Source of the DNA: Psychroserpens sp.
GTDB taxonomy: Bacteria; Bacteroidota; Bacteroidia; Flavobacteriales; Flavobacteriaceae
Reading direction: 5' to 3'
Assembly: GCA_017643165.1 (NCBI GenBank)
Contig: JAEPNY010000002.1
Location: forward strand, 872,979-936,978
Length of the DNA stretch: 64,000 nt
Of this stretch, positions 1-9,601 are shown piece by piece. Made by a program: the position numbers and the translations under genes. The notes below the pieces were generated by a model, which was not told the DNA's origin, ran no database searches, and was given only the letters and a program-made list of their open reading frames with translations. Each line of letters begins with the position of its first letter. Positions within the stretch are counted from its first letter, which is position 1.

Positions 1-1
1 T

Positions 2-610
2 ACTATTGACGATTTAGAAAAAATATTATCTGAAATCCCAAAAGAAGATTATGGCGATTTAGAATTAATTGTCTTAAGACAACCAACAAGAAAAGAAGAA
101 AATTTAAAATCAGTTTGGGGAAGATTAATCTACTCTTACGAATTTGAAAACGAACATTTTCCTGCAATTATAATCGAGGCAATTGATTTAGAACGGAGTT
201 TTAAATGGAGTAAGAAATTAAGTGTGGAATCGCAAAAAGAGTTGGAAAGACTTAAAGACGATGGACATAAAATAGTAATGGGAAAACGTTACTTTGAGGC
301 TGAATATAAAATTGAGAATATAAGAGCAACTCAACTTTACAGAACATTACCTCACGAATTCGGACATTTTGTACATTATTTAAACGTTGTAGAGAAACCC
401 GAAAAGCCTGATGAGGAATATGATGCTTGGGAAAAACGTTGGAATAAATATCATAGTTTACCAAGCTCGGAAAAAGAAAGTTTTGCTCACTCTTATGCTG
501 ACAAATTTAAAAGCGAGTTAGAAACTAAAAATATAATTCCGTTTGACAGAATATTAGATTTAGATAAAATTAAAAAAGACGGATTGAAAATATCTGACTT
601 TGAAAAATAA
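2..610 (+). CDS. Partial zinc-peptidase-like protein (5' end outside window)
   Basis: The reading frame is open from the first complete codon of the window (position 2) to the TAA at 608-610, so the true start lies upstream and only the last 202 residues are visible. A GTG at 224 is an internal codon, not a convincing start, because the preceding codons read as ordinary charged protein sequence. The visible part contains LPHEFGHFVHY, an HExxH zinc-ligand motif of the gluzincin/metzincin type, so a metallopeptidase role is inferred. The third zinc ligand could not be identified. The gene ends five bases before site A, as expected for the last gene of a cassette. The family was not recognised. 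Confidence 0.7.
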   Translation, partial: TIDDLEKILSEIPKEDYGDLELIVLRQPTRKEENLKSVWGRLIYSYEFENEHFPAIIIEAIDLERSFKWSKKLSVESQKELERLKDDGHKIVMGKRYFEAEYKIENIRATQLYRTLPHEFGHFVHYLNVVEKPEKPDEEYDAWEKRWNKYHSLPSSEKESFAHSYADKFKSELETKNIIPFDRILDLDKIKKDGLKISDFEK

Positions 611-614
611 CAGG

Positions 615-824
615 GCATAACACCGTGTATAGCTCATTGCGGTAGTTGGTTAAGCAGAAGAAATTTTCCCACAAATTATTATCTTTAGCTAATCGGAACA
701 ATTAGTACGAGTTTAACCTCGCGCTTTCTGTCCCGCGGATTTTTCGCCAGGCTGAAGCCTGTCTCACCCAAGCACAAAGCGCTCGGCTAAAATCCGCAAC
801 AAACCATACACGAACACGTTGGCT
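615..824 (+). repeat. attC-like site A
   Basis: The left arm GGCATAAC then ACCGTGTATAG faces the right arm CCATACACGAACAC then GTTGGCT. The GTGTAT/ATACAC arms pair. At 210 bp it is the longest of the set. Its centre holds a nested GCGGATTTT/AAAATCCGC pair and a perfect hairpin CAGGCT-GA-AGCCTG at 748-761. The putative cut is between 818 and 819. The outer left box does not pair perfectly with its right box, which is normal for integrated cassettes because the two come from different units. Confidence 0.6.
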
Positions 825-875
825 GTAATTAAACCAAATAAGAAAATTTGGGTCAAATATCAAAAATCACAAATT

Positions 876-1757
876 ATGACCAGAAATAATTTATGGATAA
901 TTGCATTGATGTTAGTATTTCTTGCATGCAGCAAAGACGACAATCCATTAGAGGAATCTGAACCAATTGAAACAGAAGGGTATAATATGCTTCTTATCGG
1001 GAATAGCTTTTTTAGACCTTATGCAGAAAAACTTGATATAATGGCAGTTGATGCTGGCTTTGAAAATCACACTAGTACGACTGTCTTTCGTGGGGGCGAA
1101 AATGGAAGACCTATCAATTTTTGGAATGATTCAACTAGTGCTGAACATCAACAGATAAAGTCTGTTCTTGATGCGGGTAATATTAAATACTTTGGGATGA
1201 CTTTTGGGCACGATTCAATCAATCGAATTGAAGGTCATCGCGCTTGGATAGACTATGCGTTACAGAACAATCCAGACGTAAATATTTTCATATCATTATC
1301 ACCTTTTGACTTTCCTAATGGAGATCCAAATGGAACTCGACCTGATTGGGATACATTTGCAGCAGAAAATGGATTTAACTCGATTCAAGAGTTCTATGAT
1401 TATTATATAACTGAGATCATACACAATGAAATTGTAGATGAATTGCGTATCGAATTCCCATCTACCAAAATATTTACTATCCCAACTGGATTGGCTACCT
1501 TTAATTTAGCACAAATGAAGCTGGATGGCTCATTGCTTGACCAAATTGAAATGTTTGGACCACGACCAAGCTCAATTTTTACGGATGCTAAAGGTCATCA
1601 GGGAGATATAGTTCGTGAAACAGGCGGTCTTATTTGGCTGAATAGCATCTATAATGTAGATCTAAATAGCAATACTTATGAAACAGGATTCAATACAGAC
1701 TTACACGAAATCGCAAAACAAATAACCGATAACCATGATTCAAATTACAAACAGTAA
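876..1757 (+). CDS. SGNH/GDSL-like hydrolase lipoprotein
   Basis: A 293-residue protein with a lipoprotein signal (hydrophobic run ending VFLACSKDD, lipobox cysteine at about residue 18), so it is probably anchored in the outer membrane. After the signal, LLIGNSFF resembles the GxS nucleophile block of SGNH hydrolases, and a late TDAKGHQGD segment could carry the catalytic Asp and His. Those assignments are by motif resemblance only; the substrate is unknown. A longer frame opens with TTG at 819, but those codons belong to site A, and ATG at 876 starts directly before the signal peptide. It is the only gene of unit A-B. A structural match to SGNH esterases is the best guess. Confidence 0.6.
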   Translation: MTRNNLWIIALMLVFLACSKDDNPLEESEPIETEGYNMLLIGNSFFRPYAEKLDIMAVDAGFENHTSTTVFRGGENGRPINFWNDSTSAEHQQIKSVLDAGNIKYFGMTFGHDSINRIEGHRAWIDYALQNNPDVNIFISLSPFDFPNGDPNGTRPDWDTFAAENGFNSIQEFYDYYITEIIHNEIVDELRIEFPSTKIFTIPTGLATFNLAQMKLDGSLLDQIEMFGPRPSSIFTDAKGHQGDIVRETGGLIWLNSIYNVDLNSNTYETGFNTDLHEIAKQITDNHDSNYKQ

Positions 1758-1799
1758 AGACCAACTATTTAAGAAATCAGGAATCTGAAAAACAACAAC

Positions 1800-1860
1800 A
1801 GCTAACACGGTGTATAGTGCATATCCTTCGGGATACGCACCATACACAAAACCGTTGTGC
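1800..1860 (+). repeat. attC-like site B (short form)
   Basis: A 61-bp site opening with AGCTAAC and closing with GTTGTGC. The arms GTGTATAGTGC and GCACCATACAC pair around an inner ATCC-TTC-GGAT hairpin. The opening box pairs with the start of its own unit (GTTGGCT at 818) with one G-T wobble. It is one of two short sites; site G has the same inner TCCTTCGGGA-like loop. Confidence 0.65.
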
Positions 1861-1869
1861 AACATTAAG

Positions 1870-3507
1870 CTAATTTTTATTCAAAAATTTTTCTTTCACA
1901 TATCTCATCGAATACCCTACACGCTTAGAAATTTCTTCTACTGATTTGCCATTTTCAAACATTTCTTTTGAAATTTCCTTTTTGACCGATTTCATTAATT
2001 TTAAAGCTGTAATATTTTCTCCTTTCAAATCACGATTTATTTGTACTGATGAAATCTTCAAAAAATCAGAAAGATGTTGCACTGATTTTATTTGCGGTTT
2101 TTCATAAATCAAATCTCGAATCTTATTACTGGTTAATTTTTCTCTCTTAAAGTCTTTATTCATTCTAGTTTTCTTAATTAAAAAGAAAGCAGAAACTAAA
2201 AATAAACATGACGCAAATATTATAACATAAATTAACGTCGAATTATCCGTTCTAATGACATTATTGGTCTTCATATTAGGCAAAATAACTTCATTTAATC
2301 TTGATCTTTTAATTACATAAAGGCCATTGACAGATCCTGCATAAAGGTAATTTGCATCCATATTGAGTGCCATTTTATTAAATTCAATATCATGGACGAC
2401 TCTTTTATAAAACCCCTTTTTACCAACATTCAAACCATTGTTATTTGTAAATACAACTTTATCCTCTATAAATAATGACTGAATTGCTTCTACATCGATA
2501 ATATAATTGTTCAATTTATTATTCTTGTCAAATTCATAGATACCATCGTTAGCTGAAATAAATAATCTATCATTACTAATAGAGAAATCATTTAACTCCT
2601 TATTGTAAGTGTAAATGTTAACGTCATTTTCAGACAGAATTTCATATATTTTTCCCGTACTACTGCAGGCAAAAAGTTTATCTTTAAATTTGATTATATC
2701 TGTAAAAGAGTCATTTACAAGTATTCTGTTTTGAGTGCTGTCATCTAGATTTAGAATTCCTAATGCTGAATCATACATTGCATAAATATGCGACTTGTAT
2801 TCTATTATTTTTCTGAATCTTGGCCCATTCTCAGTCTTTAAAATAGTTTTAAAATCAGCTTTTAATGGATTATACTCTAACAAATTATCTTGACATAAAT
2901 AATAGTGCTCACCAAGTCTTAAAAATTCCCCGTTAGAATACAAATTTGACTTGCCTATTGGAATCTTTGAAAATTGATTGAATATAGAATCTACATAGAT
3001 ACCGCTATATGTTGAAATAACTCTGTTCCCATTTTCTAAGTAAACATGTCGTATGGACTTATTCTTATGAAAAACTTTGTAATTGTTATCAATTTTATAT
3101 TGAAGAACTTTACCATTTACAGCAAAATATAATAAGTCGTCTACTCTTGCTATTGAGGTGGTCTTATTGCAAGCCCCAGGTAGTAATTTTTCAAAATTAT
3201 CGCAATCTATTCCTTGATCCGCAGGAATATATCTAGTATTGGTTAGTACATGAGAACTCATTGATTCATCATATACTAACCAGGAATACTTTAAGTCACA
3301 ATTAAATTCTTTTCTAAAATTATCCTTGTTTGTGTTATACCGAAGTAAGGTATTATTTACTCTCACAAACAAATTTTTACCATCTGTGGTAATATTAGAA
3401 ACATCTTTAATTGTCAAAGATTTAACAAATACAGTGTCCTGTCCGTAAACTGATATCGAAAGTGCAAAAAGCACTAAATAATACAATAAATGCTTAAAAT
3501 AATTCAT
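1870..3507 (-). CDS. Membrane-anchored AraC-type regulator with periplasmic sensor region
   Basis: A 545-residue protein. It has an N-terminal Sec signal (cleavage near VYGQD), then about 390 residues of short repeated beta-rich segments of the kind seen in propeller sensors. A single transmembrane helix follows at about 427-447, and the C-terminal 90 residues hold an AraC-type helix-turn-helix. The last part reads VEEISKRVGYSMRYVKEKF, the second helix-turn-helix of that family. It therefore looks like a one-component relative of hybrid two-component sensors: signal sensing outside the inner membrane, DNA binding inside. It is divergent from the T9SS protein starting at 3629, which is a plausible target. 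The ligand is unknown. The gene runs against the direction of the other cassette genes. Confidence 0.7.
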   Translation of the reverse strand: MNYFKHLLYYLVLFALSISVYGQDTVFVKSLTIKDVSNITTDGKNLFVRVNNTLLRYNTNKDNFRKEFNCDLKYSWLVYDESMSSHVLTNTRYIPADQGIDCDNFEKLLPGACNKTTSIARVDDLLYFAVNGKVLQYKIDNNYKVFHKNKSIRHVYLENGNRVISTYSGIYVDSIFNQFSKIPIGKSNLYSNGEFLRLGEHYYLCQDNLLEYNPLKADFKTILKTENGPRFRKIIEYKSHIYAMYDSALGILNLDDSTQNRILVNDSFTDIIKFKDKLFACSSTGKIYEILSENDVNIYTYNKELNDFSISNDRLFISANDGIYEFDKNNKLNNYIIDVEAIQSLFIEDKVVFTNNNGLNVGKKGFYKRVVHDIEFNKMALNMDANYLYAGSVNGLYVIKRSRLNEVILPNMKTNNVIRTDNSTLIYVIIFASCLFLVSAFFLIKKTRMNKDFKREKLTSNKIRDLIYEKPQIKSVQHLSDFLKISSVQINRDLKGENITALKLMKSVKKEISKEMFENGKSVEEISKRVGYSMRYVKEKFLNKN

Positions 3508-3580
3508 AAATGTTTGTAAAAATACATTATTTGTTTAATAAAAAACATTGATTTCGTAACTATAATATCGTGTCCGCAAC

Positions 3581-3612
3581 TAACTTTGAGTAACCTTAAC
3601 TTTGAGTAACCT
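3581..3612 (+). repeat. Tandem 16-bp duplication with a -7-like box
   Basis: TAACTTTGAGTAACCT occurs twice in a row (3581-3596 and 3597-3612). Each copy contains TAACTTTG, a match to the Bacteroidota -7 consensus TAnnTTTG. No TTG lies at the usual spacing upstream, so promoter function is unproven. It sits just before the ATG at 3629. Confidence 0.5.
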
Positions 3613-3628
3613 TAATTTATTAGTTATT

Positions 3629-5863
3629 ATGAAAAAAATATTACTACTTAAAAATTTAGTAATGGCGTTATTAGTGCATCTTGCATTAACTACTACGTCT
3701 CATGCTCAGACAACTTACAATGTTACATCGACCTCTATCGATGGTCCTGGCTCTTTTTTAGAAGCCGTTGCCTCTTCTAATAGCAATCCTGGTACGGACA
3801 TTATAGAATTTACTGCAGGGCTTCAAGTAGATGCTTCTATTTTAACCACTGCATCTAATCCATATCTCATACAAATAACAGAAGCCCTCACGATTAACGG
3901 TATGGGGGCTTCGCTAAATGGAAGACAAAGTTGGGCTCCGGCTAATGCTCCAGCCAATGATTTATCAGAATGTCCTGGAAGCGATCCCAGCACCATCATA
4001 CTCTCACAGATGCCTAATTTTATGCGTGTTGGAAGTTTAGGTCAAGATAATTCTTCTATAGAAGTTACCATAAACAATCTTAAAATAGAACAATTTAATA
4101 CTATTGCACGAATTGAAGAAAACGCAAAGCTAACGCTTGATAATTTTGAAGCAAAAGATACATGGGCAACTTTAGGATGCAATCTAAGACCTCTGATTGA
4201 CGCTGCTAGTGGTGTTTCTTTAACCATACTAGGGTCCGAATTTCAAGGATTTGTTAATTGGGGTGGAGTTGGTACTGCTGTCATAACATCTGAAGCACCA
4301 GCCAATGATTTATTAATTGAAAACAGTACTTTTTCTGGTTTACAAAATGGCCATAGTTGGTTTCTTTCCTGGACAGGTCAACCAGGATCAGAAATCAACA
4401 TCGTAAGTTCAAGGTTTTTCAGATCAGGAGCGCTGAATATAAATGGTGATCTTGATGCTACTAATGTTGTAAATTCCACTTGGGTAAATGATGATTTTTT
4501 TGGTCCTGGTTATGGTGACCAATTTTTTAATAATAGTGACGCTGATCTAAACTTTATTGCTTCAACAATAATGTGGCCAAATTACATATGTGATGATGAT
4601 TGCGACCTTTTTGGCGCGGCAAATTATCATATGTTTAACCGGGTGGGCTCGGGTATGATTAATTTTAGTGAGACAGCAGTCGGATTCAATTTTGATTCAG
4701 GCGCAATTGCTACACTTAATGACACAGGTACAAATGGCTTTAGTGCAGATATATACACTTACATACAAGCTACTACTGTGCAAGATGCAAGTGCCCTGCA
4801 GTCTATTACAAATCAACCTAGTTTATTGACTAATACACCAGCCTTTAATAGCCCTGTATTTCCTGTTGGCACTAATCCAGATATTGAATTAGTCACCCCA
4901 AGTTTCCCTGGAGAATTGATTGATGTAATACCAGATACAGAAGTTTTAATTAATCCTATAGATGGAAGCCCAATTACAACAGATGTTTTAGGTAACGATA
5001 GATTTGATGCTAATGGTTTTCGAGATATAGGTGCTCTTCAATTATCACTAGCGCCAATATTAGCTATCTCTGGTAGCGCTAATCAATTTGTAGAATTATC
5101 ATGGCAAGAACCATTACATCATGATGGAGAACCAATAGTAAGGTACGAATATCAATATGTTGAAACAGGAGGAGGCTCTCCAACTGTTGTAGATGCAGGA
5201 TTGAGTCTTTTAGCAAATGTTACTGGATTAACCAATGGAACAGAGTATGAATTTTCAGTAAGAGCTGTTTATAACGAAGGTGGATCCGAAGTGAATGGGC
5301 CTTATAGCAACATTGTATCAGAAACTCCACTTGGTCCTTTCGGAACACCTATAGTAACAGCTGATCCTGGTGATACCGAAGTTTCTCTGTCGTGGACTGT
5401 ATTGGATTTGGGTGGACGTGATTTCGATTCATATAGCATATTATGGAAAATTGATGGAACATCTAACTATATTGGCGCCCTAGCAACCTATAGCCCTGAT
5501 GAGACAAGTATTACAGTGCCAGGATTGACCAATGACATAACTTATGAATTCGCTGTAGCTGTAAATGCATCTGGTGAAGTCAGTGATCAGGGATTTGCAA
5601 CCGCTACGCCTTCAGCCACACTTGGGATTGAAGAATTCTCAAATAAGGAGCTCTCAATTTATCCTGTCCCTTTTGAAGATATTTTAAATTTAAGGATTCA
5701 AGATGAAAATTTTAATATCAAATTATTTAATATTCAAGGTAAGCTTTTAATTGAAACAGAAAACAATAAAAGAATTAATACTTCCAACCTGTCTGCCGGA
5801 ATATATATAATCAATATTCAAACAAATAATAAAATGTATACAACCAAGGTGGTAAAACAATAG
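3629..5863 (+). CDS. T9SS-secreted protein with fibronectin type III domains
   Basis: From ATG 3629 the protein is 744 residues. A TTG nine codons upstream would only add residues ahead of a normal MKKI signal peptide that ends near SHAQ. Residues about 35-470 resemble the N-terminal region of parallel-beta-helix surface proteins with repeated N-rich turns. Two fibronectin III-like domains follow (about 475-570 and 570-665, with NGTEYEFSVRAVY and NDITYEFAVAV strands). The last 75 residues, starting LGIEEFSNKELSIYPVPF and ending in KVVKQ, are a type A T9SS sorting domain. The protein is thus exported across the outer membrane and probably attached or released. It shares unit B-C with the divergent AraC-type regulator. 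The substrate or ligand is not known. Confidence 0.8.
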   Translation: MKKILLLKNLVMALLVHLALTTTSHAQTTYNVTSTSIDGPGSFLEAVASSNSNPGTDIIEFTAGLQVDASILTTASNPYLIQITEALTINGMGASLNGRQSWAPANAPANDLSECPGSDPSTIILSQMPNFMRVGSLGQDNSSIEVTINNLKIEQFNTIARIEENAKLTLDNFEAKDTWATLGCNLRPLIDAASGVSLTILGSEFQGFVNWGGVGTAVITSEAPANDLLIENSTFSGLQNGHSWFLSWTGQPGSEINIVSSRFFRSGALNINGDLDATNVVNSTWVNDDFFGPGYGDQFFNNSDADLNFIASTIMWPNYICDDDCDLFGAANYHMFNRVGSGMINFSETAVGFNFDSGAIATLNDTGTNGFSADIYTYIQATTVQDASALQSITNQPSLLTNTPAFNSPVFPVGTNPDIELVTPSFPGELIDVIPDTEVLINPIDGSPITTDVLGNDRFDANGFRDIGALQLSLAPILAISGSANQFVELSWQEPLHHDGEPIVRYEYQYVETGGGSPTVVDAGLSLLANVTGLTNGTEYEFSVRAVYNEGGSEVNGPYSNIVSETPLGPFGTPIVTADPGDTEVSLSWTVLDLGGRDFDSYSILWKIDGTSNYIGALATYSPDETSITVPGLTNDITYEFAVAVNASGEVSDQGFATATPSATLGIEEFSNKELSIYPVPFEDILNLRIQDENFNIKLFNIQGKLLIETENNKRINTSNLSAGIYIINIQTNNKMYTTKVVKQ

Positions 5864-5979
5864 TTTTGAATGAGTTTAAAGGCTTGAATTGATAAAATAC
5901 ATTATACCTTTATCAAAATTTCATAACTAATATGTTGAACCTAAAATAGGTTTAGAACCTACTAAAGGCATAATATTGA

Positions 5980-6489
5980 ATGAGACCCTTAAAAGACTGC
6001 AATGAATTATTTATTAAATTGAAATTTATCCTACTTTGTATTATAATTTCAAGTGGAGTTATTTCTTGCATAAATAAAACTAATACGAGCCATTCAAAAT
6101 CAATTAAAATAAATGAGGTCAGTGCCAATAAACAAAAAAAAGCAGAAATAAATTATGCTAGTAATCCAATAGCTATTGAATATAAGAGCATAATTTTAGA
6201 AAAATATAATAATCTTGATGTTAATTTCGCTTTGCATTATATTGTTATTACTTGGGGTTGTGGATCTGGGTGCGTTTCAGGAGCAATGGTTGATTCTCGA
6301 GATGGATATGTATACACCCTTCCCCATGACAAAGAATGGGGAGGAAATGGGACTTATATTAAAACAAATAAGAATAGTAATATCCTAACATCAGTTCTTG
6401 CCATTCAGTCACCAGAAGGCAAAATACGAGAAACTAAAAAGTTTTGGATTTGGTCAGCTCAGTACAATAAGTGGAAATTGCGACAATAG
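5980..6489 (+). CDS. Hypothetical lipoprotein with a conserved Cys-rich GCGSGC motif
   Basis: 169 residues. An N-terminal hydrophobic stretch ends SSGVISCIN, which fits a lipobox, although about a dozen residues precede the hydrophobic core and the true start could be later. The mature part contains WGCGSGCVSGAMVDSRDG followed by YTLPHDKEWGG, a block I associate with small conserved hypothetical exported proteins of unknown function. The gene ends 35 bp before site C and is the last gene of unit B-C. No function is assigned. Confidence 0.55.
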   Translation: MRPLKDCNELFIKLKFILLCIIISSGVISCINKTNTSHSKSIKINEVSANKQKKAEINYASNPIAIEYKSIILEKYNNLDVNFALHYIVITWGCGSGCVSGAMVDSRDGYVYTLPHDKEWGGNGTYIKTNKNSNILTSVLAIQSPEGKIRETKKFWIWSAQYNKWKLRQ

Positions 6490-6524
6490 ACATAAGTAAA
6501 ATTTGTGCCGTTTATAAAAACGTT

Positions 6525-6656
6525 GCACAACAATGTGTATAAGCAATAGCGGTTTGGATTTAAACTTGAGCCGTTTTTGCGTTTTTGCAAGTAACTTGCT
6601 ATCAGACAGCTTACTGGTGTGAAATCTGCTACTGCTCCTACACTAGACCGTTGGCA
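6525..6656 (+). repeat. attC-like site C
   Basis: A 132-bp site opening GCACAAC and closing GTTGGCA. The opening box is the exact reverse complement of GTTGTGC at 1854-1860, the start of its own unit 4.7 kb away, and pairing extends to GTTGTGCAAC on both sides. The inner arms GTGTA and TACAC are kept. Confidence 0.65.
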
Positions 6657-6696
6657 ATAATTGTTTAAACGTCAAATCAAAAACCGGAATAAAATC

Positions 6697-9534
6697 CTAT
6701 TTTTTAATAAACTTAATAGTTTTAAAAGAGTTTTGAGAATATAATTTTATAAAGTATAAACCAGAACTCAAATCACGTATATCAATACTACTAAAATTTG
6801 AATTTAAAGTCATTACCTTTTTACCGTTAACGTTTAAAATTTCTACGGTATTTAAATCCAAAAAATTACCTTGCAAATAAATGTAACTACTCGTAGGGTT
6901 GGGATACACTTCTATTTCGTCAAAATTAAAACTATCTATACTCAACGTGGAGCAATCTAAACCAGCATCCGTAATAGTCCAACCATATGTAGTATCTAAA
7001 TTCATCCAAGATGTTTCACCATTACAATAAACACTGTTACCACCTCCAAATAAAATGCCATTTGGTATGTCATCAATACCATCACCATCTAAACCACTGC
7101 TATCTGTATTCCATGCTATGAGCATATTATCATAGTTGGTTAAAGAAATGGTGATGCCAAAAAACATATCCGCCATGGTCGTTACACTGCTCAGGTCCCA
7201 GTCGCTTAAATCCTGATCAAAAGACGTGGCCTCCTCAAACATATTATTCATTGTTACTACGCTACTTACATCCCAGCTGCTTAAGTCTTGATTAAAAGCA
7301 ACTGCATCCTCAAACATATATCTCATATCTTCAACCATAGATACATCCCAATTACCAATATACTGATTAAAAGATGAAGCCTGACCAAACATATCGTTCA
7401 TATCTGTTACATTACCAACGTTCCAATTTGATATATCTTGATTAAAACTAGTGGCATCACTAAACATGCCATACATATCAGTCACATTACTTACGTTCCA
7501 ACTACTGACGTTTCCATTAAAATCATCACAGTTATCAAACATCCATTTCATATCTAGCACATTAGAGACATCCCAACTATTTAGATCCTGATTGAACACG
7601 ATTGCATCATAAAACATCTCAAACATATCGGTCACACTACTCACATCCCAGTTATTAAGTGGTTGATTGAATAGCCCACAACCTTCAAAAGTGCTATTCA
7701 TATTAGTGACATTTTCAGTATTCCAATTATTAATATTAGCATTAAAAGAAGAAGCACCATTAAACATGTTCATCATATTCGTTACTGCACCTAAATTTGG
7801 AGTATCTATTGAACCGTTCGTAATATTTAAATTTTCACAACCGTAGAATGCATTTTCCATAGAAGTCCATGCGTTTGTTCCCCACTGTTCCACGGTTAGA
7901 ATTTTCGCTTCGTCATCGCTGTTGTTAAAATAAATACGAGGAAAAGTCCCTCTTACAGCAACCGTATATGTACCTGTAACACCATAATCATGGGTTATAT
8001 CTCCAGTTACTCCAGTGCTTTCAGCATTAAAGGTCCCTCCATCATAGGTCCAGTCAACTTCATAATTATATGTTTCTCCTGAAAATGTTGGTATAGTAAT
8101 TTCAGTATCTGAAGAAGAACCTGGATTATCAGTTTTCCATGTAGTGACAAAATAGTTTGTTGTACTACATGACATTCCCTGATCTGATATTGTCCAGTTA
8201 TTGGGTGCTGCTTCTAATGTAGCTCTTGCCTGAGCACCATTGCAATAATTACTATTGCCAGCATTAAATTGAATATTAGTTGGAATATCATCGATGCCAT
8301 CACTGGCTACACCACTAGAATCTAATGCCCAACCAATTAAAGTTGCATCATAATTAGCCGTTGAAAGGCCAGAACTAGAAAACATATTTCTCAATCCTGA
8401 ACCGAACCCAGTATCAACCACACTACCAATATCCCAATTTCCTAAGTTTTGGTCAAAATTATCTGCGCCTGTAAACATTCTATCCATATTAGTTACCATT
8501 CCTACATCCCAACCACTAATATCTTGATTAAACATAGGTGAATTTCTAAACATACCGTTCATATCGGTAACATTACTAACAACCCAATTTGTAATATTTC
8601 CATTAAAAACGTCAGTCGATAAGAACATATCTTCCATATCATTCACATTGCTAACGTTCCAAGTATCAAGGTCTTGATTAAAAGCATCTGCATAAGCAAA
8701 CATCTGAGCCATATCTTCAACATTACTAACATCCCAACTACTTAAATCCTGATTAAAAGAAAGGGTGTTATAAAATGTTTCATCCATAGTTGTTACATTA
8801 CTCACATTCCAACTATTCAAGGCTTGATTAAAAGTTACTGCATCAGCAAAAAGCCCTTCCATATTTTCCACACTACTTACATTCCAACTTCCAATAGGTT
8901 GATTAAATAATGTTGCTTCATAAAACATATAATACAAACTCGTAGCGTTACTCATATTCCAACCGCTTATATCCTGATTAAACTCATAACAATAACCAAA
9001 GAGTTCATCAAAAATTTCAACAGTGCTTACATTCCAACCTGTGACATCTCCATTAAATACATAGCAGTCATAAAAAGCATAAGCCAATGAAGTTAAATTG
9101 GAAAGATCAGGACTATCAATTGATGGATTGGTGATATCTAAATTCTCACAGCCGTAAAAAGCACCTTGCATAGATGTCCAGAGATTATTGCCCCATTGTT
9201 CTATGGTCAATATTTTTTCTCTATCTCCATCGTTATCAAAAAATATGCGCGGGAATGTACCTCTAATGGCCACTATATAAGTTCCGGCAACTCCATAGTC
9301 GTGTGTTATATCTCCTGTAATACCAGAATCCTCAGTGTTAAAAGTCACACCATCATAAGTCCAATCAACATCATAATTGTATGTCTCCCCAGAAAAAGTA
9401 GGAATTGTAATTTCGGTATCACTTGAAGGACCTGTATTATCAGTTTTCCAAGTAGTAATAAATTCGTTTTGCGCTGAAATTGAGGTGGTGATAAATAAAA
9501 AAATTATTATTAATTTTAATAGAAATTTTGTCAT
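6697..9534 (-). CDS. T9SS-secreted BspA-like (DUF285) repeat protein, internally duplicated
   Basis: 945 residues with an N-terminal signal peptide (TTSISAQ) and a C-terminal T9SS sorting domain (DEIEVYPNPTSSYIYLQG onward). Between them lie many copies of a roughly 25-residue unit of the form FNQDLSSWDVSNVTDMxxMF, the BspA-like surface repeat (DUF285). The whole architecture occurs twice: each half opens with FxTTWKTDN and TFSGETYNY, then a GTFPRI strand, and closes with a repeat array. Such proteins act in surface adhesion in other bacteria; that role here is inferred. The gene points against the cassette direction in unit C-D. The repeats are coding and in register, so this is not a tandem DNA array. 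Confidence 0.85.
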   Translation of the reverse strand: MTKFLLKLIIIFLFITTSISAQNEFITTWKTDNTGPSSDTEITIPTFSGETYNYDVDWTYDGVTFNTEDSGITGDITHDYGVAGTYIVAIRGTFPRIFFDNDGDREKILTIEQWGNNLWTSMQGAFYGCENLDITNPSIDSPDLSNLTSLAYAFYDCYVFNGDVTGWNVSTVEIFDELFGYCYEFNQDISGWNMSNATSLYYMFYEATLFNQPIGSWNVSSVENMEGLFADAVTFNQALNSWNVSNVTTMDETFYNTLSFNQDLSSWDVSNVEDMAQMFAYADAFNQDLDTWNVSNVNDMEDMFLSTDVFNGNITNWVVSNVTDMNGMFRNSPMFNQDISGWDVGMVTNMDRMFTGADNFDQNLGNWDIGSVVDTGFGSGLRNMFSSSGLSTANYDATLIGWALDSSGVASDGIDDIPTNIQFNAGNSNYCNGAQARATLEAAPNNWTISDQGMSCSTTNYFVTTWKTDNPGSSSDTEITIPTFSGETYNYEVDWTYDGGTFNAESTGVTGDITHDYGVTGTYTVAVRGTFPRIYFNNSDDEAKILTVEQWGTNAWTSMENAFYGCENLNITNGSIDTPNLGAVTNMMNMFNGASSFNANINNWNTENVTNMNSTFEGCGLFNQPLNNWDVSSVTDMFEMFYDAIVFNQDLNSWDVSNVLDMKWMFDNCDDFNGNVSSWNVSNVTDMYGMFSDATSFNQDISNWNVGNVTDMNDMFGQASSFNQYIGNWDVSMVEDMRYMFEDAVAFNQDLSSWDVSSVVTMNNMFEEATSFDQDLSDWDLSSVTTMADMFFGITISLTNYDNMLIAWNTDSSGLDGDGIDDIPNGILFGGGNSVYCNGETSWMNLDTTYGWTITDAGLDCSTLSIDSFNFDEIEVYPNPTSSYIYLQGNFLDLNTVEILNVNGKKVMTLNSNFSSIDIRDLSSGLYFIKLYSQNSFKTIKFIKK

Positions 9535-9601
9535 GAGTTATAATTTTGATTTGCAAATTAAACTAATTCAAATGAATTAACCATTTATAAAAAACAAATT
9601 A

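Noticed and set aside
819-875. TTG start at 819 for the SGNH-like lipoprotein
   Set aside because: Those codons are the cut end of site A and lie before a normal signal peptide that begins at ATG 876. The same applies to TTG 14427 for the kinase.
6697-9534. Dense regular repeats that could be a CRISPR array or a non-coding tandem repeat
   Set aside because: The repeats are in frame in a 945-residue protein with signal peptide and T9SS domain, and no identical direct repeats with unique spacers exist.
9166-9580. Plus-strand open frames opposite the BspA-like gene
   Set aside because: They are antisense shadows of the repeat protein, with no start signals or protein-like composition.
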